From: Bacillus sp. OV166
Lineage (GTDB): Bacteria; Bacillota; Bacilli; Bacillales; Cytobacillaceae
Direction: 5' to 3'
NCBI RefSeq assembly: GCF_900177675.1
Contig: NZ_FXWM01000001.1
Coordinates: forward strand, 3,233,001-3,297,000
Length of the DNA: 64,000 bases
Both the position numbers and the translations under genes were made by a program. Below the pieces are notes generated by a model that did no database searches, was not told the DNA's origin, and saw nothing but the letters and a program-made list of their open reading frames with translations. Below, one piece after another: positions 34,270-43,493 of the stretch; position 1 is the first letter of the stretch; each line of letters begins with the position of its first letter.

Positions 34270-34503
34270 ATGGATAAAAGAGTTCAATTCGACTTTGAAA
34301 TCGAGTTTACTAATGGTGGTGGAATACAAGGGCAGGATTTTCGTCTTGATATTGTTGGAGATGACATTTCTGACGAAGAGTTAGCTAAGTATATCGTAGA
34401 GGATATGAGGTTGCTAATGGTTGGTGGAGTTAGGATACTTAACAAAAAAATAATTAATGAAAAACATAAGCGAATACCTGCTGATGAGAAATCTGAGCAA
34501 TAA
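34270..34503 (+). CDS. hypothetical protein (77 aa)
   Basis: ATG 34270 with TAAGGTGG upstream. An N-terminal strand-rich part (RVQFDFEIEFTNGGGIQGQD), an acidic helix (DDISDEELAKYIVEDMRLLM) and a basic tail. Looks like a folded single domain of a conserved Bacillus orphan family; no function is known to me. Between two type I repeats. Confidence 0.6.
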   Translation: MDKRVQFDFEIEFTNGGGIQGQDFRLDIVGDDISDEELAKYIVEDMRLLMVGGVRILNKKIINEKHKRIPADEKSEQ

Positions 34504-34543
34504 CCTCAAGCAAAATGTAAGAGAGAATCAAAAGTTCTTTTCG

Positions 34544-34630
34544 AACTGGAAAATTGAAAAGGGTTTAAGATTAAGCTGCCATTATGGTGGCTTTTCTTGT
34601 TCAACTAACGAAGCAGGTTAGTACAATAAG
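34544..34630 (+). repeat. type I repeat with degenerate left box
   Basis: The left box is hard to see (GAACTGGAAAATTGAAAAG); the centre AAGCTGCC...GGTGGCTTTTC and right TTCAACTAACGAAGCAGGTTAGTACAAT are clear. Confidence 0.65.
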
Positions 34631-34745
34631 GAGGCAATTTTTTTATGTAGTTATTGGAGTTTTAATTAACAATGATAAGTAGGAATATTAATCCTATGCA
34701 AGGGAGAACTTAAAAATAATCTTTAAAAATGGAGTGATTTTCTAA

Positions 34746-35744
34746 ATGAGTTCTCCAGAAAGTGTCAAACTTACTTCGTCAGAAATGGCTTCCTTGTGGA
34801 CTGAATATATTAGTCACACACACAATAGTTGTGTATTGCAATACTTTATTGCAAAAGCCGAAGATTTAGAAGTAATAGATGTTCTGAAAAAGACCTATCA
34901 AATTGTAGAACATCTTAAGGACAATACTAAACAGATATTACAGTCAGAAAGTGTTCCAATTCCAATAGGGTTTGGTAGTCAGGATGTAGATGTTAATGCC
35001 CCACGACTATTTTCAGACTCCTTTTTTTTAAAGTACATAAAGAATTTATCAAGAGTAATGGTAGTATCTTGTGGTTTAATGTTTACGTTGTCTACTCGTA
35101 AAGATATTAGAGAACATTTTAAGAAAGGTCTATCAGATTCAACAACAGTTTTTGATGATGTTAGTGATGTATTGTTAGATAAAGGGTTATATACAAGACC
35201 CCCATTCATTGAACCACCAAAGAAAACGGACTTTATTGAAGATAAAGATTATCTAAATGGTATTAATTTGTTGGGAAACCAAAGATATTTAAATGCAGTT
35301 GAAATTTCTCATTTATATGGGAACATTGAAGCGAATGTAATAGGTAAAGCGATAGCTAAAGGTTTCGGACAAACAGCAGATTCTAAAGAAGTTCGTGAAT
35401 TTATGCAAAAATCAGCAGATTTAGCTGATAAAATTATTAATGAGCATACTCAATTTTTAACAGGTAGTGACCTTCCTGCCCCTATGCCTTCAGAGACTCA
35501 AGTTTTTAGCTCCTTGCACCCTCCGTTTTCCGATAAATTGATGATGTATCAAATTACTATTTTATCGGCAGCTGGACTTTCTGATTATGCTACGTCATTA
35601 GCTACTAGTCAGAGGAATGATTTAAAAAGACATTACTTGGATTTGTTAGGGGATACTGCAAAATCAGCAAAAAAAGCTGAAGCCTTAATGATTGAAAATA
35701 AATGGAAAGAGCAGCCACCTCAGCAAGATAAAATAAAATGTTAA
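34746..35744 (+). CDS. DUF3231 family protein (second copy)
   Basis: 332 residues, similar layout to the protein at 26483: LTSSEMASLWTEYISHTHNS, then VPIPIGFGSQDVDVNAPRLF, a second half LNAVEISHLYGNIEANVIG and SDLPAPMPSETQVFSSLHPPFSD. Two helical domains. ATG 34746 with GGAGTGA. Function unknown. A clear terminator follows. Confidence 0.85.
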   Translation: MSSPESVKLTSSEMASLWTEYISHTHNSCVLQYFIAKAEDLEVIDVLKKTYQIVEHLKDNTKQILQSESVPIPIGFGSQDVDVNAPRLFSDSFFLKYIKNLSRVMVVSCGLMFTLSTRKDIREHFKKGLSDSTTVFDDVSDVLLDKGLYTRPPFIEPPKKTDFIEDKDYLNGINLLGNQRYLNAVEISHLYGNIEANVIGKAIAKGFGQTADSKEVREFMQKSADLADKIINEHTQFLTGSDLPAPMPSETQVFSSLHPPFSDKLMMYQITILSAAGLSDYATSLATSQRNDLKRHYLDLLGDTAKSAKKAEALMIENKWKEQPPQQDKIKC

Positions 35745-35778
35745 AGATAAACCACCAGTGTTATAACTTTAAACTTTC

Positions 35779-35806
35779 ACTGTCTGTATAGCAGACAGTT
35801 TTTATT
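35779..35806 (+). terminator. intrinsic terminator
   Basis: ACTGTCTG/CAGACAGT with TATAG loop and five Ts. Confidence 0.8.
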
Positions 35807-35841
35807 ATTAGCAGCGGTTTACTACAGTTAGTTATGAAAAT

Positions 35842-35898
35842 AAACAAGGGTAAAGCCTTTTTTCTTGTTCCACTAACGGTGCAGGATAATTGAACAAT
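35842..35898 (+). repeat. type I repeat, right part
   Basis: ACAAGGGTAAAGCC, T run, CTTGTTCCACTAACGGTGCAGGATAATTGAACAATG. The inner arms ACAAG/CTTGT pair. The next gene's TTG start lies in the right box. Confidence 0.65.
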
Positions 35899-36393
35899 GA
35901 TAAGAGAAAACTAGTTAAAAAAAGGACATTTTTTATGTTTGGGCTTATTATAGCTGTTATACTTTTTAATTTAATTGCTTTTATAACTAACAACCGTCTT
36001 ACTAAAAATCAAATTGTTCATATTTGGGCATTTACCATTATTTCTCAGGGACTTGCTGATTTGTATATTGACCACAAATACCAAGGTTATTGGTACTTTA
36101 CAAAAGGTGTTGATTGGGCATCTTTACCTACCCTTACAATGCTTATACCACCTGTAAATATGATGTTTTTGAATTGGTATCCATTTAACTCTCCATTATT
36201 AAAAAGAATTCTTTATTATATTTATTGGTTAGTATTTATGTTGATTTATGAAGTAATAGCATTACTTCCAGAACCTTGGGGATTCTTCAATTATGGGTGG
36301 TGGAAATTGGAGTATTCTATTCTTGTTGACCCTATTTTGTTAGTTATTTTACTGAATTATTATAAGTGGATTTGTAAGATTGAAAAAAGTTAA
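35890..36393 (+). CDS. CBO0543-like membrane protein
   Basis: 167 residues from the TTG at 35890, which is inside the repeat with AGGA four bases upstream; an ATG at 35935 is an alternative. Five hydrophobic segments (MFGLIIAVILFNLIAFI; IVHIWAFTIISQGLADLYID; LTMLIPPVNMMFLNWYPF; YWLVFMLIYEVIALLP; ILVDPILLVILLNYYKW) with the W-rich WGFFNYGWWKLEYSI of the CBO0543 group. The stop codon overlaps the next type I box. Function unknown. Confidence 0.75.
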   Translation: MNNDKRKLVKKRTFFMFGLIIAVILFNLIAFITNNRLTKNQIVHIWAFTIISQGLADLYIDHKYQGYWYFTKGVDWASLPTLTMLIPPVNMMFLNWYPFNSPLLKRILYYIYWLVFMLIYEVIALLPEPWGFFNYGWWKLEYSILVDPILLVILLNYYKWICKIEKS

Positions 36394-36477
36394 CGAACGG
36401 GTGCAAGAGTTGAAGATCAGGGCTGTCATTATGGTAGCCTTTTCTTATTCGACTAACGGAGCAGTTTAGTTGAACAA
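36392..36477 (+). repeat. type I intergenic repeat overlapping a stop codon
   Basis: TTAACGAACgggTGCAAGAGTTGAAGATC, GGGCTGtcattatgGTAGCC, T run, CGACTAACGGAGCAGTTTAGTTGAAC. The first A belongs to the TAA of the upstream gene. Confidence 0.8.
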
Positions 36478-36520
36478 TCGTTATTAGCTTTTTTTCAACA
36501 ATCGGGCCAGATTATTGGGT
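36474..36520 (+). repeat. type II repeat, short form
   Basis: GAACAATCGTTATTAGC, T run, CAACAATCGGGCCAGATTATTG, directly abutting the type I site as at 26292. Confidence 0.6.
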
Positions 36521-36617
36521 AACATTTTAAATAAAAATTGGATACTCATGATGTAAAAAATACTTAGAGGATTTTCTCTCTCTTTCTAGAATATAGAAGA
36601 ACGGGAGAGGGAAAAGT

Positions 36618-38087
36618 ATGGAAAATCCAAAGTTAAAAGAGCTGCATGATAATTGGCTCGAAGAGGTTACGATCACGGAGATTCAAGTAAAGCTGAAGAG
36701 CGGTGAGCTAACATCGAAAGAGCTTGTCTTGATGTATTTACATAGAATCTCCGTTTTTGATAAGGAGATTAATTCTATCCTAGAAGTGAATCCGGATGCT
36801 TTGCAGATTGCCGCTGCGCTTGATGCTGAACGGAGGGCAAAGGGGCCACGAGGTCCATTGCATGGAATTCCTATTTTGATCAAGGATAACATTGATACAG
36901 CTGATAAGATGCATACAAGTGCCGGCTCCTTAGCGTTAAAGGATTCGATTGCTTTAAGAGATTCGTTTGTCGCAGAACAATTGCGCAAAGCGGGTGCTGT
37001 AATTCTTGGAAAAACAAACATGACGGAATGGGCGAACTTTATGGCCATAGGAATGAAGGGAGGATATAGCTCCCGCGGTGGTCAGGTACTAAATCCTTAT
37101 GGACCCGGCAAATTTGAAATTGGTGGTTCGAGTTCTGGGTCAGGAGCAGCAATTGCTGCCAATCTTGCTGCCGTTTCTATCGGCACTGAAACATCAGGAT
37201 CAATCTTATTTCCTGCTTGTAAGAACTCACTTGTGGGGATCAAACCGACCGTTGGCTTAATCAGCCGCAGAGGAATTATTCCGATTTCTCATACTCAGGA
37301 TACGGCTGGACCAATGGCCCGGACAGTAGAGGATGCTGCTATTCTATTAAGTATATTATCTGGCCGTGATGATGAAGATATTATAACAATGACAAATCCG
37401 TTAGCTGAAAAGGATTTTACCAAGCATCTTATCTCAAATGGACTCGAAGGGAAGAGAATTGGAATCGCTTGGGAAGGATTTATTAATGTATTTAGTCAGG
37501 AACAGTTGAAAGTCATTCATGATGCCATTTCAATTCTAAAATCATCAGGAGCAGAAATCATCGAGAATATCGAAATTCCTTCTGCAAAATTGAAATGGCC
37601 ATACTATGTGCTGACATATGAATTTAAACCAGATTTAAATGAATACTTAAATGGCCTTCATCCATCCGTTCCTATTCGTACACTTCATGATTTAATTGAA
37701 TTTAATAAGGAAAATGAAGAAAAGATGCTTAAGTATGGTCAAGCTGTTTTGCTGGAATCTGAATCGACAAGTGGAACATTAACGGAGGAAGAGTATGTAA
37801 AGGCATTTGAGTTTGATCAGTATCATTCAACTACTAAGGGGATTGATTATGCACTTGACAAATATCAATTAGACATGATTCTTTTTCCAGGTGAGGAAGG
37901 ATCGAACATTAGTGCGAAAGCAGGATATCCAACAATAGCAGTCCCAGCTGGATATACTCTTGAAGGGGAGCCTGTGGGAATTACTTTTGCCGGGACATCC
38001 TTCAGTGAACCACTTTTAATTGAGGCGGCATTCGGATTTGAGCAGCTGACGAGGTATCGAAAGGCACCTGTTCTCAGGAAAGAATAA
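36618..38087 (+). CDS. amidase signature-family enzyme
   Basis: 489 residues, usual length. The Ser-cisSer-Lys triad is readable: Lys in PILIKDNIDT, the Gly/Ser-rich loop GGSSSGSGAAIAANLA and the nucleophile block GTETSGSILFPA. C-terminal part ends with AGYPTIAVPAGYTLEG. Such enzymes hydrolyse amide bonds of peptides, nitrile-derived amides or other small molecules; it is too long and lacks partner genes for GatA. ATG 36618 with GGGAGAGGG. Confidence 0.9.
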   Translation: MENPKLKELHDNWLEEVTITEIQVKLKSGELTSKELVLMYLHRISVFDKEINSILEVNPDALQIAAALDAERRAKGPRGPLHGIPILIKDNIDTADKMHTSAGSLALKDSIALRDSFVAEQLRKAGAVILGKTNMTEWANFMAIGMKGGYSSRGGQVLNPYGPGKFEIGGSSSGSGAAIAANLAAVSIGTETSGSILFPACKNSLVGIKPTVGLISRRGIIPISHTQDTAGPMARTVEDAAILLSILSGRDDEDIITMTNPLAEKDFTKHLISNGLEGKRIGIAWEGFINVFSQEQLKVIHDAISILKSSGAEIIENIEIPSAKLKWPYYVLTYEFKPDLNEYLNGLHPSVPIRTLHDLIEFNKENEEKMLKYGQAVLLESESTSGTLTEEEYVKAFEFDQYHSTTKGIDYALDKYQLDMILFPGEEGSNISAKAGYPTIAVPAGYTLEGEPVGITFAGTSFSEPLLIEAAFGFEQLTRYRKAPVLRKE

Positions 38088-38143
38088 ATTCAATTATTTT
38101 CACTCATACTATTGATTATTTCTTCGAAAATGAGATGCAATAT

Positions 38144-38251
38144 ATTCAACAAACGGGCGCTTTTCGTTAGTAAGAAAGGCGTCTTTTTGATATGCCCCTA
38201 CACATAAAGGGATTAGATTTTGTTAAGGTAAAAAATTGTGAACATTTTTAC
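38144..38251 (+). repeat. type II repeat with conserved linker
   Basis: TTCAACAAACGGGCGCTTTTC, GTAAGAAAGGCGTCTTTTT, the linker CTACACATAAAGGGATTAG and AAATTGTGAAC, as at 20487 and 27597. Confidence 0.7.
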
Positions 38252-38282
38252 TTAAACTATCGGGTGCGTAAGTTCAATAAGT
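38252..38282 (+). repeat. type I repeat, left half
   Basis: CTTAAACTATCGGGTGCGTAAGTTCAATAAG; no right half before the next gene. Confidence 0.6.
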
Positions 38283-38322
38283 AACAATATATTAAAATCA
38301 TCTTAAAATAGGAGTATCCAAA

Positions 38323-38628
38323 ATGATAGTAAAAATTGAATTTACATATGAAGAAGACACTGAATATATAGAGTGTCCTTCAAAAGTTGGAAGAAATATT
38401 CGACAACTTCAAAGGGATTTTGATAGATGGATATATGATAGAAAAAATGATCATCCTTATTGGGTGGTTGCTCATGTTGATGAAGAAGGAAAAATATACT
38501 ACGGAGTTAGTTTTAATGCAGATGCATTCGTTTATTGGCTAAATAATGTAAGGTTTAAGAAAGGTAAACAAGTTGCAAGATTAGTTGAAAAACCACTCAA
38601 AATACCTAAAAAGAAAATTAATTTTTAA
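38323..38628 (+). CDS. hypothetical protein (101 aa)
   Basis: ATG 38323 with AGGAGT upstream. A compact soluble protein: VKIEFTYEEDTEYIECPSKV, RQLQRDFDRWIYDRKNDHPY, GVSFNADAFVYWLNNVRFKK and a Lys/Pro-rich tail. No family I can name. A type I site begins 11 bp after its stop. Confidence 0.65.
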   Translation: MIVKIEFTYEEDTEYIECPSKVGRNIRQLQRDFDRWIYDRKNDHPYWVVAHVDEEGKIYYGVSFNADAFVYWLNNVRFKKGKQVARLVEKPLKIPKKKINF

Positions 38629-38638
38629 ATTCCTTATT

Positions 38639-38722
38639 CAACTAACGGGTGCAAGAGTTAAACAATGAGGTGCTGTCGCAGCTCATTTTCTTTTTGTGCT
38701 AACGGATCACGTTAATTAAACA
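38639..38722 (+). repeat. type I intergenic repeat
   Basis: TCAACTAACgggTGCAAGAGTT, hairpin AATGAGGTGCtgtcGCAGCTCATT, Ts, right GTGCTAACGGATCACGTTAATT. Confidence 0.75.
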
Positions 38723-38799
38723 ACAATATCATTAAATAGAGGATTTTTAGCTTTCGTAAAGAAAGAGTAAATAATAAAAAATGAGGGGATGAAGAAAAT

Positions 38800-39303
38800 T
38801 TGGAGTATATCATTCAGATAAAGCCTTGGGAGGATAATGACCTTGATTTACTTTTTCGTATAAACGCTCCAGAAATGATGCAGCATCTTGGAGGTCCAGA
38901 GAGTAAAGAGCAGATTTTGAAACGACATAAACGATATCTTGAGCTTGGTAATAGAGGATGTATGTTTAGCATTATATTGTTACCAGAATTAGAAGCAGTA
39001 GGTTCTGTGGGTTATTGGCAAACTACTTGGAATAATGAAAGTGTATATGAAACTGGATGGAGCATTCTACCCTCGTATCAAGGGAAAGGAATAGCTACAA
39101 AAGCAGTAAAGTTAGCGATAGAAGAGGCATCTAATGAGAACAAATATACATACATTCACGCATTCCCATCGATTGATAATCCTGCTTCTAATGCAATTTG
39201 TCGGAAGCTTAACTTTCAGTTTATTTCTGAATGCGAATTTGAATATCCTCCAGGAAACTTTATGAGGTGCAATAATTGGCGTTATAACTTAATTGGACAA
39301 TAG
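38800..39303 (+). CDS. GNAT family N-acetyltransferase (RimJ/RimL type)
   Basis: 167 residues; TTG 38800 with GAGGGGATG upstream. Typical acetyl-CoA loop ETGWSILPSYQGKGIATKAVKLAIEEA with Q-G-K-G-I-A, then IHAFPSIDNPASNAICRKLNF where N-x-A-S-N is the usual RimJ/L signature. N-terminal NAPEMMQHLGGPESKEQI is as in Bacillus relatives. Substrate unknown. Confidence 0.88.
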   Translation: MEYIIQIKPWEDNDLDLLFRINAPEMMQHLGGPESKEQILKRHKRYLELGNRGCMFSIILLPELEAVGSVGYWQTTWNNESVYETGWSILPSYQGKGIATKAVKLAIEEASNENKYTYIHAFPSIDNPASNAICRKLNFQFISECEFEYPPGNFMRCNNWRYNLIGQ

Positions 39304-39349
39304 CTGTTTTTTCAGTTCTTAATTTTTAAAAAAGTTTGTGAAGAAATGT

Positions 39350-39490
39350 ACTTAAGCTAACGGGTGCTTTAGTAAAATAACTGAAGTGCCATTTTTGTAG
39401 CTTTTTCACATTTTCCAATATTCAACAATCGGGCGCGTTTATTTAATAACGCGTCTTTTTCGTGTATTGGTCCATATAGTTTAATAAGGT
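39350..39490 (+). repeat. type I left half followed by type II repeat
   Basis: TTGTGAAG, CTTAAGCTAACgggTGC (39350-39367), a diverged centre, then TTCAACAATCGGGCGCG with hairpin GCGTTTATTTAATAACGC and ATTGGTCCATATAG (39420-39490). Confidence 0.65.
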
Positions 39491-39538
39491 ATTTGAGATA
39501 AGGGGCGAGCAGAATAGTTCATTAATTTGCCGGCCTGA

Positions 39539-39576
39539 ATATAAATATAAATATAAATATAAATGTAAATATATAA
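39539..39576. repeat. 6-bp tandem repeat (ATAAAT)
   Basis: About six imperfect copies of ATAAAT in a row upstream of the membrane-protein gene. It could vary in copy number. Confidence 0.7.
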
Positions 39577-39676
39577 AGGTATAGATGGCTTTTTCGCCAA
39601 TGAACCGCCTAAAGCAAATGTAAACAAACAAGTGGTTGTAATGAACAAATACATAGGTGAAAGGAGATTTTTATTT

Positions 39677-40294
39677 GTGACACATGCATCAAGTACTATT
39701 CCTAGAGCCGCAGTTCGTGGATCGGCAGTTGGCATATTTTTCATGGCGTTTTTTGGAACTCTGTGGGCGTATACAGGGATTATGGGATTAAACGGCTGGG
39801 GAGTTCCATTGTTGTTAATTGCTGCTATTACCATATGTATAGTTCTGTTCATCTGCGGTGTTTCATTAATACGTGCATCACGGGAATTAACGAATCAGGT
39901 TTCAAAAACAGATTTTAGGCGTGGGAATCGTACGATGTTTTGGTTTAACATTATTTTCGCGGCCGAGGGTTTGGCTATATTCATCATGATTGCTGTATGT
40001 AACGCTACTCGTCATTCTGAACTTATACCTCTCATAATCGCTATTATTGTCGGTGTTCATTTTCTTCCATTGGCCCATCTTTTCCGAGTAAGAATCTATT
40101 ATTTTACGGGTACACTCCTTTGTTTACTTGCTATTATTACATTACTGTTTGTACCTGAGAAGGTTACGCTGGGGGAATATCAAATAAATGCATTTATGTC
40201 TGTAGTGGGCTTTGGCTCTGCTTTGATCTTATGGGGAACTAGTCTGGCAATATGGTTAATAGGTAGAAGATTGTTAGGTATCATTCCGAAATAA
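39677..40294 (+). CDS. multi-pass membrane protein, unknown
   Basis: 205 residues from the GTG at 39677, chosen because AAAGGAGA lies 9 bp upstream; an ATG at 39641 lacks one. Six hydrophobic segments. TMFWFNIIFAAEGLAIFIMI and VHFLPLAHLFRVRIYYFTGT resemble DUF7010-type proteins of Bacilli. Role unknown. Confidence 0.7.
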   Translation: MTHASSTIPRAAVRGSAVGIFFMAFFGTLWAYTGIMGLNGWGVPLLLIAAITICIVLFICGVSLIRASRELTNQVSKTDFRRGNRTMFWFNIIFAAEGLAIFIMIAVCNATRHSELIPLIIAIIVGVHFLPLAHLFRVRIYYFTGTLLCLLAIITLLFVPEKVTLGEYQINAFMSVVGFGSALILWGTSLAIWLIGRRLLGIIPK

Positions 40295-40359
40295 ATATAT
40301 TTGGTGAGGAGTTGTTTTTTGGGAGATCATGCGACGGAAATAGAGGAGCTGGTCATGCT

Positions 40360-40869
40360 ATGTCTTATGCGCCATTTAAAATCCGTATTTACGCTTCCTT
40401 ATTAGATTATCTAGTAATCGTTATATATGGTATTTTTATAGGTGGCATTTCTTTTGTATTTCGATCATTTTTAAACCCCTTATTTACAAGTTCCCCAGTA
40501 AAAGCTGAACTAACAGGTTTTTTTATGATGACGTTGCCAGTTACGCTTTATTTTATTTTATGTGAATGTTCTAAATGGCAGGGAACATTGGGGAAGAGAA
40601 AAATGGGTATCCGTGTTGTTGACGGTGTCGGTCAGCGCATTGGAATCGGTCGCTCAGCTTTTCGAACAGCTATCAAGTTTTTTCCTTGGGAGGTTGCTCA
40701 CTTCGGTATATGGAGATTAATGCTTCCAACAGACTTTTCTGAGTTTACAGTTTATGTGATTCTATATGCTGTTAATCTTGTAATATTTTTATATCTAATA
40801 ATTCCTCTCACAAATAAAAAAAGGAAAAATGTTTATGACTGGATAGCAGGAACAGAAGTAGTGCGCTGA
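40360..40869 (+). CDS. RDD-family membrane protein
   Basis: 169 residues from the ATG with AGAGGAGC upstream. First helix IRIYASLLDYLVIVIYGIF has the R and D residues that name the family; GTLGKRKMGIRVVDGVGQRIG follows the second helix, and KRKNVYDWIAGTEVV ends the protein. Some RDD proteins act in stress or ion transport; the role here is unknown. It follows the preceding membrane gene by 65 bp, likely an operon. Confidence 0.82.
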   Translation: MSYAPFKIRIYASLLDYLVIVIYGIFIGGISFVFRSFLNPLFTSSPVKAELTGFFMMTLPVTLYFILCECSKWQGTLGKRKMGIRVVDGVGQRIGIGRSAFRTAIKFFPWEVAHFGIWRLMLPTDFSEFTVYVILYAVNLVIFLYLIIPLTNKKRKNVYDWIAGTEVVR

Positions 40870-40946
40870 TTATAATAAGGTGCTAATTTAGCTAATACTC
40901 TAGTCAATAAGGTTAATGGACTCGATAGCCTTTAATAATATTTTCG

Positions 40947-41023
40947 TTCTTCCATTATCGGGCGCATTTCTGTTGCAAGAATTGTGCTCTTTCTTTATGT
41001 TAAGGACCAGATTGTTGAATAGG
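40947..41023 (+). repeat. type II repeat
   Basis: CTTCCATTATCGGGCGCATTTC, AAGAATTGTGCTC and Ts, then AAGGACCAGATTGTTGAATAG. Left and right boxes (ATTATC / GATTGTTGAA) are partly complementary. Confidence 0.7.
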
Positions 41024-41158
41024 GTTTTACAAGAATAGCAAAATATCCTTCGATTAATATGCCTTTGAGAGAAGCGGATGGATAGCTGAACATGATACAA
41101 TGAATTTGAAAGGCTTGTTTAATAAATGAAGGATTTGCTAATTTAAGGAGGGAATGGA

Positions 41159-41656
41159 ATGTTTACATCAGTAAATGATTTCTTAAACGAATGGAAACAA
41201 GAAGCAGCTGTTACCCAAAAAGTGCTGGATGTGCTGACGGATGAATCGTTGAATCAGGAAGTTTCTCCAAGATTATACAGCATTGGAAGCCTGGCTTGGC
41301 ACATTACTGGAGCATCTTACTACTTTCCTTCACAGGTTGGATTAAAATTTGAGATTCCTGATCTTCAAAAAGAGGCACCGAAATCAGCTGCTGAAATCAG
41401 CGAGACCTACAAAACAGTAAGTCAGCGGTTAACACAAGCATTTTCTGAACAGGTTTCAGATGAAAAAATGAACAAAATGGTGAATTTATTTGGAATGGAC
41501 ATGCCAGTTCAAGCTGTTTTCCGTCTGCTAATTCAACATCAGGCTCATCATCGCGGACAATTGACTGTCCTTATGAGACAAGCTGACTTGAAAGTTCCTG
41601 GCGTATATGGTCCTAGCAAAGAAGAATGGGAAGCAATGAATGCTCAAAAGAGCTGA
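41159..41656 (+). CDS. DinB-family protein
   Basis: 165 residues, four-helix bundle with metal-binding His at AWHITG (about residue 49) and HQAHHRGQ (about 130). Starts ATG after GGAGGGAATGG. Members include thiol transferases (bacillithiol or mycothiol dependent), so a bacillithiol-linked detoxifying role is possible. A strong terminator follows. A fragment of another DinB gene lies at 27869. Confidence 0.88.
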   Translation: MFTSVNDFLNEWKQEAAVTQKVLDVLTDESLNQEVSPRLYSIGSLAWHITGASYYFPSQVGLKFEIPDLQKEAPKSAAEISETYKTVSQRLTQAFSEQVSDEKMNKMVNLFGMDMPVQAVFRLLIQHQAHHRGQLTVLMRQADLKVPGVYGPSKEEWEAMNAQKS

Positions 41657-41670
41657 TATCGTTATGATGC

Positions 41671-41697
41671 AAAAAAGCCGGCGCCTGCCGGTTTTTT
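41671..41697 (+). terminator. intrinsic terminator
   Basis: AAAAAAGCCGGC/GCCGGTTTTTT stem. Confidence 0.85.
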
Positions 41698-41775
41698 GTA
41701 CTATCAGAATTTATTTCATTTTTTAACTCAGTTTGCGCACTGAATCCGTTTTTATATTCATTATAACAAAAATGA

Positions 41776-41895
41776 TATTCAAGAATCTGGCGCTATTCTG
41801 TAAGAATTGCGTCTTTCTTTATGAATTGGGCCAGATTGTGGAGGATCAGTTTAAAAAAAATTTGGGTATTTATCGATGAGATTGTGAAGGATTGT
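41776..41895 (+). repeat. type II repeat
   Basis: TATTCAAGAATCTGGCGC, TCTGTAAGAATTGCGTC plus Ts, ATTGGGCCAGATTGTGGAGG, and AGATTGTGAAGGATTG before the next type I relic. Confidence 0.7.
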
Positions 41896-41919
41896 ACTTA
41901 AGCTAACGAAGCAGTTTAG
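41896..41919 (+). repeat. type I right-box relic cut by IS110 copy C
   Basis: CTTAAGCTAACGAAGCAGTTTAG; the right end resumes as TTGAAG at 43713, just after the element. Confidence 0.7.
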
Positions 41920-42026
41920 CATTCCTGTAGATCGTTAAATATCAGGTTTGAAAAAAATAGAGCCCCTCAGTAAGATACGAGTATAGAGTCCAATCTAACT
42001 CAGAGTCCTAAGGAGGAAGCCCTACT

Positions 42027-43300
42027 ATGAATTTTAAAATGCAAGACAAACAAAATCAACTAATAGAAAGAATTTCCGATACACATCTTATTGTTGGTGT
42101 GGATATAGCCCAACAATTACACGTTGCTCGAGCTGTTAACTTCCGTGGAATTGTAGTTGGAGATCCTCTTCATTTGAAAATAATGAAGAGGGGTTCGTAA
42201 AACTATTAAGTTGGATTCAAAACTTACAAAAACTAAAAAACTTAGATTCAATAATTGTAGGTATGGAACCTACAGGCCATTACTGGATTAACCTATCAAA
42301 ATGGTTATATAACCAAAAGATCGAGGTAGTAACAGTCAATCCCCACTTAGTAAAAAGGAATAAAGAGAATCGAGATAATACCCAATCTAAGAGTGATAAA
42401 AAAGATGCACTAGTTATCGCAGATATGGTCAAAAACGGCTACTATTCCTTTATTCGCCCATCTTCATAATCATTTGAGAAACTTAGAGTTCTAATGTCTA
42501 ATCGTGATGTGATTGTAAAACGTCTAGTAATGACTATTAATCAAATAAATCGATGGGTGGATGTTGTCTTTCCAGAGTTGCGACAAGTGTTTAACGATGT
42601 TTCGTGCAAAGGTGCAATCGCAACCCTTCGTTTGTTTCCAACTCCAGCTGAAATATCTTCAATGGAGTCAATAGATGTCCAGAGGGGATGGAAGTCATTA
42701 ATGAAAAGACAACCAGGACCTAAAAAGGCTCAATTACTGATCAATCTAGCAAAATCTTCGATTGGAACGGGACAAGCACTTGATGCTTATAAATTCCATC
42801 TAGAACAATTATTAGAAGAATATGACCTCGCTGTAAAACAACTCGAAAGAGTTGAACAACTAGTTACAGAAGTTCTCAACAATATTCCATTTGCAAAAAA
42901 ACTACTTATGATTAAAGGAATAAGTGAAATTTCATTAGCTGGGATCCTAGGTGAATCAGGTAATCTAAGTGGATTCTCACACGGAAACTCTCTTTTACGT
43001 CATGCAGGATTACATTTAGCTGAAGCAAGTTCTGGCAAGTGGAAAGGTCAGATTGTTATTTCGAAGCGTGGAAGGTCAAGACTACGACGTTTCCTCTACT
43101 TAGCAACGATGAGCCTTGTGATGAATAACCCTGAGTTTAAAGCTCTCCATGCCCATAATGTGAAGGTTAAGAAGATAAAGAAAATGAAATCAATAATGAA
43201 ACTGATCGGTAAACTAGCAAGGATTTTTGTAGGAATAGCACGACGAAACGAGTCTTACTGTCCAAATAAAATACAGGAATTAATCCCTTTAGCTGCTTAG
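42027..43300 (+). pseudogene. IS110-family transposase, frameshifted with one stop
   Basis: ATG 42027 with AAGGAGG. The RuvC-like DEDD domain is readable (VGVDIAQQ, GMEPTGHYW, KSDKKDALVIADMVK), as is the C-terminal serine-containing Tnp domain (KGISEISLAGILGESGNLSG, then RSRLRRFLYLATMSLVM). A one-base deletion near 42170 (CTTCATTTG versus CTTACATTTG in copy A) shifts the frame, and a TAA at 42467-42469 replaces the GAA of copy B. A complete protein would be about 420 residues. Confidence 0.88.
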
Positions 43301-43493
43301 AAATAAAACATTAGTTTATAAAATGTAACAATTAAAATAGTTAACTTTAATTTTGAATGTTGTCTTATTCGTAGTATTTCAAATATGTACGGAGTACCAG
43401 GTTTCTTCAACAAAAGGGCACTGTGACCCATCAGTTTAGCATAACTGGCCTCCACCCCTTGGATAGGCATGACGAAGGAATGAGAGGGCAATT

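Noticed and set aside
42494..43300. Separate intact IS110 transposase gene of 268 codons
   Set aside because: It is only the C-terminal part of a frameshifted, stop-interrupted gene; the catalytic N-terminal domain lies in the earlier frame.
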